Shown: positions 23,732 through 34,226 of the stretch, in pieces
Layout: every line of letters starts with the position of its first letter
Position numbering within the stretch: position 1 is the stretch's first letter
Origin: Rhineura floridana
Lineage: Eukaryota; Chordata; Lepidosauria; Squamata; Rhineuridae
Direction: 5' to 3'
Length of the DNA: 64,000 nt
Assembly: GCF_030035675.1 (NCBI RefSeq)
Contig: NC_084482.1
Span: forward strand, 230,983,943-231,047,942
Notes under the pieces: generated by a model
Databases searched by the model: none
What the model was told of the DNA's origin: nothing
Seen by the model: the letters and a program-made list of their open reading frames with translations, nothing else
Position numbers and translations under genes: made by a program

Positions 23732-23831
23732 CTGGAGGCTCCCCCACGCCCAGCACCTCCGGAGGGGAGACCAGCACCGCCACGGCCCCAAGGAGGACCC
23801 CCAAGTCCAAGGCGCAGGAGCCCCCCATCAT
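23732..23831 (-). CDS. MHC class II beta chain, signal-peptide exon (exon 1)
   Basis: Minus-strand ATG at 23829-23831, followed directly by a second in-frame ATG. The 33 codons give MMGGSCALDLGVLLGAVAVL followed by VSPPEVLGVGEPP, a typical hydrophobic leader. The exon ends CCAG|GTGAGC (donor at 23727-23731) in phase 1, exactly the phase needed to join the beta-1 exon at 5423 and create glutamate (GEPP-EHFLF). An X-box/Y-box module lies about 100 bp upstream (23934-23967), as expected for a class II gene. The two exons would be separated by an 18.3 kb intron full of repeats. That they belong to one gene is inference from phase, strand and order; a second beta gene cannot be excluded. Confidence 0.75.
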
Positions 23832-23933
23832 CTCGCAGCCGACTCCGCAGTGGGACTTTCTCTGCTCAGCCCGGGAGAAACTCTGCCCCAGCCCCGCCCC
23901 TCTGCCCCGGAGACTGGGCAGGGACCAATGGGG

Positions 23934-23967
23934 CTCCGATCCGAGGCGGCGTCATCGGTCGCCAGGC
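23934..23967 (-). promoter_or_regulatory. X-box/Y-box promoter module of the class II beta gene
   Basis: On the minus strand: X1/X2-like CCTGGCGACCGATGACG, a spacer of about 20 bases, then the Y box CCCATTGGTCC, an inverted CCAAT. Order and spacing match the RFX/CREB/NF-Y platform recruited by CIITA. A CTTTGACAAG resembling an S box lies upstream, but its spacing is longer than usual. The ATG is about 100 bp downstream. Confidence 0.75.
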
Positions 23968-24969
23968 AGGGGAGTCCCGAGAACGTCCCGTTCAGGCCCT
24001 TGTCAAAGGAAGGAGCGAAAGTGAGATCTCTCTGCGATCTCTGCGATCTTCCTAGAGCTGCGGAGGGGGGCGGGGGGGTCATGGCTTGTTCTGATGCGTT
24101 CCTTCATCTTTTATTGCGTGTTAATAAAGATGCTGCTGCCAGCCACACCGTAGAGGGGGGGGGGCTACAAATCTTAAGAACAGATCCACGAAGAGCGAGG
24201 GCGCTTGGGGGAAGGGGTCGCTCCAATCGGTGCTCCCCGAGGGGGGTCCTGCTGCCCCCTCCCACCAAGGAGGGGCCCAGAGAGGAGGCCTGGTTCGCGG
24301 GTGCAGGGAGGCAGGAGGCAACTCTCTGGCAGCCACAGGGGGGGCCGCCCCCCGGAGAAGAGCGCCCCCGCCCCACAGAGCCTCACTCGAGCCTGCCACC
24401 CGGGACCCTCCTCCGAAGCCCGACCTGGCGGACCCACAGCGCCCTCCCGCCTTCCTCCTCCCTCTCTCCTTCTACTCGGTCTTGAAAAAAGAGGGTCCGT
24501 CACGTCCCCCGTTGCAAACGGGAGAGCCAGGGGCTCCTTCGGGGACAGCCCCCTCCCCAAGAACGAACGGGACCCCCACTGCAAGTCAGTGGGAGTTACC
24601 GCCCCCCTCCTCCTCCGGTTGCCAGGGGAGGACAGAAGTCAGCTGGGGGGTCGCCCCTGCGCCCTCCGGAAGAGGCATCTTGTCGCAGGTGGGAACGAAG
24701 AAGAAGGAGCCCCCCCCAGAAAAGTCACAGCGGGGGAACCGCCCCGTGCCTGCTCCCCCCGCGCATGGAGCTGATGACTGGGGAGAACCCCGCCCACCGG
24801 GGAGGAACCCCTTCCCTGATGGAGCCCCCCCTTGGATCAGAGGGAGAACCAGCGGGCACCCCTCCCCCTGCAGCCCACCCCCATCGGCCTCTCTTCCCCC
24901 CTCCCATGAACTCCCCCGCCCTCGGGTTTCCTCTCCATCGCCCGGTGAGGCTCCAGCCTGGGGAGTTTC

Positions 24970-25016
24970 ACCCGGCAACAGGCTGGTCATCGCCAGGGCG
25001 CTTTCTCATTGGCTGA
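24970..25016 (+). promoter_or_regulatory. X-box/Y-box promoter module of the class II alpha gene
   Basis: X1 CCCGGCAACAGGCT is followed by an X2-like GGTCATCG, a gap of about 13 bases, and the Y box TCTCATTGGCTGA. This parallels the mammalian CCTAGCAACAGATG, GCGTCATC and CTGATTGG arrangement. The alpha ATG is about 180 bp downstream. I see no clear S box. Between this and the beta module (23968-24969) the DNA is GC-rich, with no gene recognised. Confidence 0.85.
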
Positions 25017-25196
25017 GGTTCCCCGCTCTGCCAAGGCCACCCCAGGGGCACCGCCACCCCACAGCCACTTTGGAGGCAGGCAGGCAGAGGGTGCAGCCGA
25101 CATAACTTCCTCTGCTCTCTAGGGAGACTCCTCGCTCCCCCGCCCTCCTCCATCCATCCCTCCTCCGTGCCCGGCCCGGGAAGGAGAGCTGCTGCG

Positions 25197-26159
25197 ATGG
25201 GCACAAGGGGAGGACGAGCCCTTTGCCTCTGGTGGTGCCTCTGTGCCATCCTCGCCCCCCCGCGGGCAGGAGCCCTGACAGGTTAGGCGGGGGGCACGGG
25301 AGGGCGGGCGGGATGGATGTCGCAGGGGGGCCCAGGGGAAAAGGGGGTCGTGGGAAGTCCCCGCAAATGTGGGGCTCTGGAGGGGAGCGGAAGTGCCTCT
25401 GGGCGTGGCATGTGGGCCAAGGTGGAGGCCTCTTTGGCAGAGAAGAGAAATGCCCCCCTGCAATGCCGGTGCAGAAGCCACCCCCGGGGTTCGGGAACAG
25501 GGGGGAGGGGAGGAGAGGAACGGGGAAGGGTCCTGGGCGTTGTCGTGCTGTGTGAAGAGTGTTGGGGGGAGTTGCACCCCACACTGGTCGAGCCTCCTGG
25601 TCTCCCCGCGGCCAGCCAGATGCCCCCAGAGGGAGCCCATGACCTGCGCTCAAGAGCCGCGCGCTCTCCCCGTCCGCAAGTCCCAGCAAGGGTGCCATTC
25701 AGAGGGATCCGCTGCCTCGGATGGGGGCGCAGAGCGGGGCCCCCAGGGCGAGTAGCCACGGAGCGCCTTTTCCTCCTCCGTGAATTTGCTCCAGACTCCT
25801 TTTAAAGCCCTCCACCTCGTGGCTATCGCTGCCTCTCGTGGGAGAGAGTTCCGCAGTTTAACTGCGCCGCGTGAAGGACTTTCTTCTCTGTCCTGAATCT
25901 GCCAATACAGAAACGTCAAAACGTGCCTCATGTGGCCTCAGGCTGCTGGCCTGGTCTCCTTTCGCTAACTGGAGGCACCTCTCCAGGGTTTCAGTTCCCA
26001 GGGACTGTCCTGGACTGAGGCAGGCAAAGTGGATCCTGAGCAACCTTGAAAGGCAAAGCTGGATTTCCACGCCTAACTGAAAGATCAGGATTTGTGTTTA
26101 GGAAAAATACTGTATTTTATGTGATTCTGGTCCCAACGCAGGCCTTCCATTAGATCCAT

Positions 26160-26190
<31 letters not shown>

Positions 26191-26566
26191 AGCGAGTGCT
26201 CCTTCCTCCACAGCCGGGACCGCCAGGCACAGGTGGATTCTGGATGCAGACCTCTCTATCTTCAGTCATCCCCACCCCCATATCTCCATAGTCTGCATTC
26301 ACTCCCATTTTTAAAAGTTCTGTGTGTCTGCAAGTTCTGGTTTAATTATTATATTAGTCAACAGGTGAAGCTTTTGACGACCCACTAGTGACAGCAAATG
26401 AATGTCCTTATTTATTCTACCATCAGACCTCCTTCCTTCCTTCCTTCCTCCTTCCTTCCTTCCTTCTTCCTTCCTTCCTTCCTTCCTTCTTCCTTCCTTC
26501 CTTCCTTCCTTCCTTCCTCGTTCCTTCCTTCTTCCTTCCTTCCTTCCTTCTTCCTTCCTTCCTCCT

Positions 26567-26614
<48 letters not shown>

Positions 26615-29600
26615 TCCTCCTTCCTTCCTTCCTTCCTTCCTTCCTCCTTCCTCCCTTCCTCCCTTCCTCCTTCCTTCCTTCCTTCCTTCCTTCCTTCCTC
26701 CTTCCTTCCTTCCTTCTTCCTTCCTTCCTTCCTTTCTTCCTTCTTCCTTCTTCCTTCCTCCTTCCTTCCTTCCTTCTTCCTTCCTTCCTTCCTTCCTCCT
26801 TCCTTCCTTCCTTCCTTCTTCCTTCCTTCCTTCCTTCCTTCCTTCCTTCCTTCTTCCTTCCTTCCTTCCTTCCTTCCTCCTTCCTGCCTGCCTGCCTTCC
26901 TTCCTCCTTCCTTCCTTCCTTCCTTCCTTCCTCCTGCCTGCTTGCCTGCCTGCCTGCCTCCTTCCTTCCTTCTTCCTTCCTTCCTTCCTGCCTTCCTTCC
27001 TTGCTTCCTCCTTCCTTCCTTCCTTCCTTCCTCCTTCCTTCCTTCCTTCCTTCTTCCTTCCTTCCTTCTTCCTTCCTTCCTTCCTTCCTTCCTCCTTCCT
27101 TCCTTCCTTCCTTCCTCCTTCCTTCCTTCCTTCCTCCTTCCTTCCTTCCTTCCTTCTTCCTTCCTTCCTCCTTCCTTCCTTCCTTCCTTCCTTCCTTCTT
27201 CCTTCCTTCTTCCTTCCTCCTTCCTTCCTTCCTTCCTTCCTCCCTCCTTCCTTCCTTCCTTCCTTCCTTCCTTCCTTCCTTCCTTCTGGGGAATCGTGGC
27301 TTTTGGCCCCGGCCTGTCACTGTTAAGACAGAGTGTAAATGAGGAGACGGTTTACAGACCTTAGAAGGTCCCCCCCTCCCTCTCCTGCGGACCTTGTCCT
27401 TGGGGCAGCCTCCTTCTTCCTTAGGACAACCCCACTAACTGGAGGGCCCCCAGCTGCCCTCCTTCCAAGCTAATTCTCCCTCTTTCTCTCCTCCTGCCCT
27501 GCCCCATCTCTTCTTCTCCAGTGGAGGACACGGAGGTGGAGCTGGACTTCTTCCAGGAGAGCTTCCCCTCGGAGAAGATGTCTGGGGAGTTTCTGCAGGA
27601 CTTTGACGAGGAAGAGCTCCTCCACGTGGACTGGGCCCAGAAGCAGAATGTCTGGAGGCTGCCGGACTACGCCAGCCGGGTCAGCTTTGATGTGCAGGGC
27701 GCCCTGGCCAACATGGTGGTCATGAAGAGGAACATGGAGATCCTGATCCAGCGCAGCAACCGGACGCGGGCCCAGAACGGTACCCGGAGGGGTGGGAACC
27801 CCCCTCTTCCCCTTCCTCTCCACACACGCCCCATTGAGCCCATTGAATTAGCATTAACTATTAGTGGCCAAGCTACACACAGGAGCTGCAGGGAGATTCC
27901 TGGTCTCTGCTCTCTTGCAAAGGAAGCTCGTCCCTTCCCCAGCCTCCACACACTCTGCTTGGTGCTGATGCTGGAGGCCAGGGCGGGGGGGGGCTCCATG
28001 TCGGGGGGGGCAAATTCAACCAGGAGATGACTTTTGAGTGGAAGGACTGCGAGGCCAGGTCAGTGCTGGTCCTGAAAGCAAATTACCTGGTGGTAGTAAT
28101 AATAATAATAATAAAGTCTTCTGCACCAGGCTCTGGTTGGCAGCTCTTAGGGTTCTAGTGCACAAACCAAAGTCAGTTTGAGGAGCCTGACGTGTGGCCA
28201 ACCCTGCTGTAGCCTACGTGTGTGAGAAAAACTGGCTATAGCTAATGTACAATGTTTGTGTTTGTGTGTGTAGTGGAGGAAGTGGAGTTCTGGTCTCAGC
28301 CCATCGGGGCTCAATTGCAGCTTCTCGAATGCCTGACCTGTGTTCAGGTGATGTTGGAGCCAATTCTTCTGAGATATTCCTGTCTAGATAGAATCATAGA
28401 ACAGTAGAGTTGGAAGGGTCCTGTAAGGCCATCAAGTCCAACCCCCTGCTCAATGCAGGTGATAACAAAGAATGCAGAACAGGAGCAGCAGGCTCTAGGG
28501 GAGGCGTTGGCACAGGCCGGGCTACTTGGGGAAGTGAATCCACATCCCATTCCATGCACTGGGGCGGGAGGTGAAGCTTCTCCTACTGGGATGGAATGGC
28601 ATAAACTAGGAGTTGATGAGCACGACTCCCCAGGGGAGGCATGGAGAACCAGGAATGCCAGGCCTTGGAGGAGATGCCGCTCCTGACCAGGACTGCCAGG
28701 GTCACCCGGGGGCTGCTCAGTGAGGAATGAGGGTCCCGACACACATCACACGAAATAATGGGCTCAAGTTATGTTGCAGAGAAGCAAAGATTTCTGTGTG
28801 TTTGAGTCCTTGCTAAACAGCACGCCTTCCCTAGAATTAGTCAGACTGAGACTTTAAGCTCCAAAATAAGACATGACTACTTTATTCTGGAAGTACCTAC
28901 TCGAGAGGAAAGAGTTCTACATCTGGCTAACCAGCAAAGTTGGAGATGCAAACACTAAGCCTAGTCTTTGCCCTCCTGTTGTGTGAGGAGAGAGACAAAG
29001 AGAAGGTTCAATCAGGAGGTCTTCTCTCTATGCAGACCCAACCCACCAGTTCAAGCTGAACCACGTGGTCCAACAAGTTACACGAAGTCAGATTTCGGCT
29101 GAACATCAGGAAAAACTTCTTACCTGTTAGAGCAGTATGGCAGTGGAACCAGTGACCTGGAGGGGGCTCTCCAACACTGGAGGCCTTCAGAGGGCACCTG
29201 GACAGCCACCTTTCGGGGATGCAGTAATTTGAATTCCTGCATTGAGCAGGGGGTTGGACTAGGTGGCCTCGTAGGCCCCTTCCAACTCTGCTATTCTATG
29301 ATTCCAGACTCTATGATGTCCACTATCCATCTTCTTCCACAGTGGCTCCTTCGTCAACAGTGGTGTACCCTAGAAATCCTGTGCAACTGGGGGACCCCAA
29401 CGTCCTCATCTGCTTCGTGGACCGCTTCTCTCCCCCGGTGCTGAACATCACCTGGCTGAAGAACAACGAGGTGGTCTCGCAGGGCGTGGAGGAGACTGGC
29501 TTCTACCCCAGTGCGGACAACACCTTCCGCAAGTTCTCCTACCTCCCCTTCGTCCCGGAGCAGGGGGACTTCTACGTCTGCCAAGTGGAGCACTGGGGCC

Positions 29601-30322
29601 TTCCCGAGGGGAGGTTGGAGAAAATCTGGCGTAAGCAAGATCTGGTCTTCTCCCTGCTTTAAAAATCAGAAATCTAGATTCTGAACTCCTAAGAAATACA
29701 TTCTTAAGATCTGAGCAACTTCAACATGTTTCCTCTTTTGCACAATTTACTCTGTTTTTGCTAGCAGTAGGGGGAGGAAGGAGCTTGCTTGTCTTCTGAG
29801 GTTTCGTGAGATATTGCTACTCATTTCAATTTTCAGGCATAGGGTCTAGTAACTTGTATTTTTTTATAAAGCAAAGATGGTAGTCTCAGAGGGTGATGAA
29901 TTCGGTGCCCCCAAATCCTCTTGTGTGTTTTTGATCACACAATCCCATCCTGGATAAGATAAGCAACATGTAGGCTGTGGGCACCTTTTGGGGCGACTGA
30001 GACAACATGGCAAGAGGGCCTTTCTTGGGCAGGAAGGTGGCGACGTGGATGCAGCTCAGCTCGGGATTCAGGGGGCAGGTGGAGAGAGGCAGGCTCTCTC
30101 CTCAGAGAGGGATGGAGGACGGGCAGACAGGCTCTTACACGCGGTCCATTTCTCCTCTCTGCAGAGTCGAAGGAGCCAGCTCTCATTCCCGAGACAGCGG
30201 AGAACGTGCTCTGCGGCCTGGGCTTATCCATTGGCATTCTGGGCATCGTTGCTGGCCCCATCATCTTCATCAAGGCCATGAGGATGAAGGAGGGCAGCAA
30301 CCGTCGCAGGGGCCCCATGTGA
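25197..30322 (+). CDS. MHC class II alpha chain, complete gene (four coding exons)
   Basis: Exon 1 (25197-25281) encodes a leader, MGTRGGRALCLWWCLCAILA + PPRAGALT. Exon 2 (27522-27779) is the alpha-1 domain: FDEEELLHVDWAQKQNVWRL, SFDVQGALANMVV, then IQRSNRT. It keeps the groove residues equivalent to human S53, N62, N69 and R76 and the NRT glycosylation site. Exon 3 (29343-29630) is the alpha-2 Ig domain with paired cysteines (VLICFVDRF, FYVCQVEHWGL) and a second glycosylation site (LNITW). Exon 4 (30165-30322) encodes the connecting peptide, a GxxxG-rich membrane helix (CGLGLSIGILGIVAGPIIFI) and a basic tail ending RRRGPM. All introns are phase 1 with GT-AG ends. The protein is about 262 aa, normal for the family. 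It pairs with a class II beta chain to present peptides to CD4 T cells; a divergent beta leader lies 1.4 kb upstream. No frame break is seen. Confidence 0.96.
25745..25915 (-). mobile_element. Old CR1 fragment in alpha intron 1
   Basis: The sequence TTTTAAAGCCCTCCACCTCG, the phrase TCTCGTGGGAGAGAGTTCCG and the CAGTTTAACTGCGC match the minus-strand CR1 C-terminus (compare 32310-32420). It is diverged. No other feature is recognised in the rest of 25282-26157. Confidence 0.65.
26158..26188. repeat. CA microsatellite
   Basis: About 14 CA units in alpha intron 1. Confidence 0.95.
26428..27287. repeat. 860 bp CCTT-type polypyrimidine microsatellite
   Basis: CCTT units dominate, with CTTCCTCC variants and three internal blocks of CCTG units (about 26567-26612, 26882-26897 and 26933-26960). 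It is nearly all pyrimidine on the plus strand, apart from the G in CCTG. It lies in alpha intron 1, about 235 bp before the exon 2 acceptor. The long frames across it (P, S, F, L only, or K, E, G, R only) are artefacts. Confidence 0.98.
28388..28460 (-). mobile_element. CR1 3' tail in alpha intron 2
   Basis: GAATCATAGAACAGTAGAGT and GGCCATCAAGTCCAACCCCC are the terminal CR1 sequence in reverse. Bases 28461-28734 after it are unrecognised. Confidence 0.8.
28735..29330 (+). mobile_element. CR1 3' fragment in alpha intron 2, split by a solo LTR
   Basis: The CR1 sequence GAAATAATGGGCTCAAGTTA stops at 28771 and resumes at 29076 with AGTTACACGAAG. It continues to ATTCTATGATTC near 29323. The CR1 end lies about 20 bp from the alpha exon 3 acceptor at 29341-29342. 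Confidence 0.9.
28772..29075 (-). mobile_element. Solo Ty1/copia LTR in alpha intron 2
   Basis: It starts TGTTGCAG and ends GGTCCAACA, with AGTTA duplicated on both sides (28767-28771 and 29076-29080). The sequence ACTTTATTCTGGAAGTACCT and GAAAGAGTTCTACATCTGGC match the copia LTRs at 42123-42596 and 43777-44250. At 304 bp it is internally shorter than the 474 bp copies. Confidence 0.85.
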
Positions 30323-32058
30323 GTCAGAGAGATCATCCCACCCAAAGGACATTGCCACAGTGTGGAGATGGCAGCCGGCAGAAGAGAGGGTTCGGGGTTC
30401 GGAGAGTTGCCAAAGGGGGCCACCAGGCTCTGTGTCAGTGGAAGCATCCGGTAGAGGATGAATGACTCTCTGCAGCCACAGGGGCTCCCTCATCCCAGAG
30501 AAGGCCCTCCTCCAGGCCTGCAACCTTCAGCGTTTGGGGACCCAGATCTCCAAGGAGCCACACTTACTTTGCAGCTAAAATACTTCCTTCCCAGTGAATG
30601 AGGAGGGGGTTCACCCTCCAAAGGGCTTTGCCACCGTGTAGGGGGATGGGGATGGGCATCATCCTGCCCAGAGGGTGCTCAGATCTCAGCACTGGCCTTT
30701 CAGTCTCCTGGGTCACATGTTGAAGGTCACTGAGGGGGCACTTCTCTTGTTGCCAAAGGGAAACAGCCAACAGAGCTCTGTGCCCGATGCTGGCTGTGTG
30801 TCACAACAGGGACCACACCTGGCACAGCCAGACTTCAGCAGGATAGACTCCTACACATACAGAGTTTGTCCTCTTGAGTCTTCCTCTCGCTCACTTCCCC
30901 TTTTCCGTATTCAGCGCTGAGTCTCAAAGACTCCTCTCCTGTTGAAACCGGTCAGGGTCGGATTAAGGAGCAGTTTGCACTGAATATGCCCACAAGGGAG
31001 AGCAAATCGTGTGGGGTGTGGCATGTATGGGCCCTGTGCCCCTAACCTTCACTCCCAAACCTAAATCCCGCAACAATATTTATGTTCCAAGGAAATCCAG
31101 ATTTTGCTTCAAAGACTTTGCTTCTTTTTGCATGACTTTTTCTGCTTTAAAGAATTCAGCTTTTTCAGACATGCCATGTGACTGAAAAGGGAGATTTTAT
31201 ACAGAGATAGTCAGTGGTGGAGGGATGTCTATCCACTAAAACAGAGGGTGGGGAATGTTGGCCATATAAGCAGGAGGAGAAGAGGGATCTCTGCAACCAT
31301 AAGGTCTAGAAACTTATCTTAAACATTGTTTGTTTGTTTTTTTTAAAAAGAGACATATTTTATTCTCTGGGTGCCACACGCTGCACCAGACACCTGATTC
31401 CACTAGAGCAAGACTGCAGAGGGGCACTCAGAAGAGGAGATGGCACCCAGCTAACCAGCCCCTCTCGTTCCTTTCCAGATAAGCAAGGAGGAGACGGGTG
31501 GCCCTTTCCTGACAGTTTCTCCACAGCGCCCTGAAATGCATCTCCCAAGACTTTGTTTTTTCAGTCAGCTGGAAGGACCTGCTACCTGCTTGCCCACCTG
31601 CTCACCTGGCCTGCTCTGCCCTCCCCAAAGCACCCCACTGGCATCGAATGAGCAACAGAGAGTCGGAGGCTGATGTGGCATCAGTGGATCTGGGGAACTC
31701 CACGCTGGTGTATCCCAGCATCCGCCAAAGGGCTCAGATATGCCATACTTTTAAAAAGATTGTTTCTGCTTGCCGTAGGGCAGGATGAGGACCTCTGAGG
31801 GGCATAGTACTGTTACCATCGATTAAAAGCCCCTCCCCAACATCTAAGATTTTGGTGGGCACACTTTGAAGCTCACATTTATAAGAGCAGAAATGTATTA
31901 GTTTCTACAACAGAAGATTAAATGTTTTAGGATGCTATATTGTCTATGTAATATCAGCTACAGAATGCACACCCCTGTGAGGACCCTGACCCAGGAGGGT
32001 TTAATTCCCTCTGTTTCCAGCTGCAGAATGATACAAGGGAGACCCTCTGCTCAGGGGT
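30323..32058 (+). other. Alpha gene 3' region with a possible terminal exon
   Basis: A strong donor, GTGAGT, overlaps the alpha stop codon (30319-30324). A good acceptor, CGTTCCTTTCCAG, ends at 31478. Splicing these would give GPI plus TAA instead of GPM plus TGA, the same protein length. ATTAAA hexamers at about 31823 and 31916 could serve polyadenylation. No other gene is recognised here. Confidence 0.45.
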
Positions 32059-34226
32059 GATAAGAACATAAGAACATAAGAAGAGCCTGCTGGATCAGGC
32101 CAGTGGCCCATCTAGCCCAGCATCCTGTTCTCACAGTGGCCAACCAGGTGCCTGGGGGAAGCCCGCAAGCAGGACCCGAGTGCAAGAACACTCTCCCCTC
32201 CTGAGGCTTCCGGCAACTGGTTTTCAGAAGCATGCTGCCTCTGACTAGGGTGGCAGAGCACAGCCATCAAGGCTAGTAGCCATTGATAGCCCTGTCCTCC
32301 ATGAATTTGTCTAATCTTCTTTTAAAGCCGTCCAAGCTGGTGGCCGTTACTGCATCTTGTGGGAGCAAATTCCATAGTTTAACTATGCGCTGAGTAAAGA
32401 AGTATTTCCTTTTGTCTGTCCTGAATCTTCCAACATTCAGCTTCTTTGAATGTCCACGAGTTCTAGTATTATGAGAGAGGGAGAAGAACTTTTCTCCATC
32501 CACTTTCTCAATGCCATGCATAATTTTATACACTTCTATCATGTCTTCTCTGACCCGCCTCTTCTCCAAACTAAAAAGCCCCAAATGCTGCAACCTTTCC
32601 TCGTAAGGGAGTCGCTCCATCCCCTTGATCATTCTGGTTGCCCTCTTCTGAACCTTTTCCAACTCTATAATATCCTTTTTGAGATGAGGCGACCAGAACT
32701 GTACACAGTATTCCAAATGCAGCCGCACCATAGATTTATACAACGGCATGATGATATCGGCTGTTTTATTTTCAATACCTTTCCTAATTATCGCTAGCAT
32801 GGAATTTGCCTTTTTCACAGCTGCCGCACACTGGGTCGACATTTTCATCGTGCTGTCCACTACAACCCCAAGGTCTCTCTTCTGGTCGGTCACTGCCAGT
32901 TCAGACCCCATGAGCGTATATGTGAAATTCAGATTTTTTGCTCCAATATGCATAATTTTACACTTGTTTATATTGAATTGCATTTGCCATTTTTCTGCCC
33001 ATTCACTCAGTTTGGAGAGGTCTTTTTGGAGCTCTTCGCAATCCCTTTTTGTTTTAACAACCCTGAACAATTTAGTGTCATCAGCAAACTTGGCCACTTC
33101 ACTGCTCACTCCTAATTCTAGGTCATTAATGAACAAGTTGAAAAGTACAGGTCCCAATACCGATCCTTGAGGGACTCCACTTTCTACAGCCCTCCATTGG
33201 GAGAACTGTCCGTTTATTCCTACTCTCTACTTTCTGCTTCTTAACCAATTCCTTATCCACAAGAGGACCTCTCCTCTTATTCCATGACTGCTAAGCTTAG
33301 TCAGAAGCCTTTGGTGAGGTACCTTGTCAAACGCTTTTTGAAAGTCTAAGTACACTGTGTCCACTGGATCACCTCTATCTATATGCTTGTTGACACTCTC
33401 AAAGAATTCTAATAGGTTACTGAGACAGGACTTTCCCTTGCAGAAGCCATGCTGGCTCTGCTTCAGCAAGGCTTGTTCTTCTATGTGCTTAGTTAATCTA
33501 GCTTTAATAATACTTTCTACCAGTTTTCCAGGGACAGAAGTTAAGCTAACTGGCCTGTAATTTCCGGGATCCCCTCTGGATCCCTTTTTGAAGATTGGCG
33601 TTACATTTGCCACTTTCCAGTCCTCCGGCACAGAGGAGGACCCAAGGGACAAGTTACATATTTTAGTTAGCAGATCAGCAATTTCACATTTGAGTTCTTT
33701 GAGAACTCTTGGGTGGATGCCATCCGGGCCCGGTGATTTGTCAGTTTTTATATTGTCCATTAAGCTTAGAACTTCCTCTCTCGTTACCACTATTTGTCTC
33801 AGTTCGTCAGAATCCCTTCCTGCAAATGTTAGTTCAGGTTCAGGGATCTGCCCTATATCTTCCACTGTGAAGACAGATGCAAAGAATTCATTTAGCTTCT
33901 CTGCAATCTCCATATCGTTCTTTAGTACACCTTTGACTCCCTTATCATCCAAGGGTCCAATCGTCTCCCTAGATGGTCTCCTGCTTTGAATGTATTTATA
34001 GAATTTTTTGTTGTTGGTTTTTATGTTCTTAGCAATGTGCTCCTCAAATTCTTTTTTAGCATCCCTTATTGTCTTCTTGCATTTCTTTTGCCAGAGTTTG
34101 TGTTCTTGTTTATTTTCTTCATTCGGACAAGACTTCCATTTTTTGAAGGAAGACTTTTTGCCTCTAAGAGCTTCCTTGACTTTGCTCGTTAACCATGCTG
34201 GCATCTTCTTGGCCCTGGCGGTACCT
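32059..34226 (-). mobile_element. CR1 LINE, 5'-truncated
   Basis: The 3' end carries CATAAGAACATAAGAACATA at 32060 (reverse of the TTCTTATG tail). Minus frames at 33227-34204 (DKSPGPDGIHPRVLKEL, FQKAFDKVPHQRLLTKL) and 32273-33157 (FADDTKLF, LEYCVQFWSPHLKKD) are separated by one break near 33160-33230. The 5' truncation is near MPAWLTSKVKEAL. It is very similar to the CR1 at 18690-22132. Confidence 0.95.

Noticed and set aside
24104-25805. Many long overlapping frames on both strands
   Set aside because: The region is GC-rich with few stops. Only the short alpha leader exon has supporting splice sites and homology.
26388-27364. Open frames of 300 codons or more on both strands made of P, S, F, L or K, E, G, R
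   Set aside because: They are translations of the CCTT microsatellite in three frames and both strands; no protein is implied.
27470-27823. Antisense frame across alpha exon 2
   Set aside because: It is the shadow of the well-supported alpha-1 exon.
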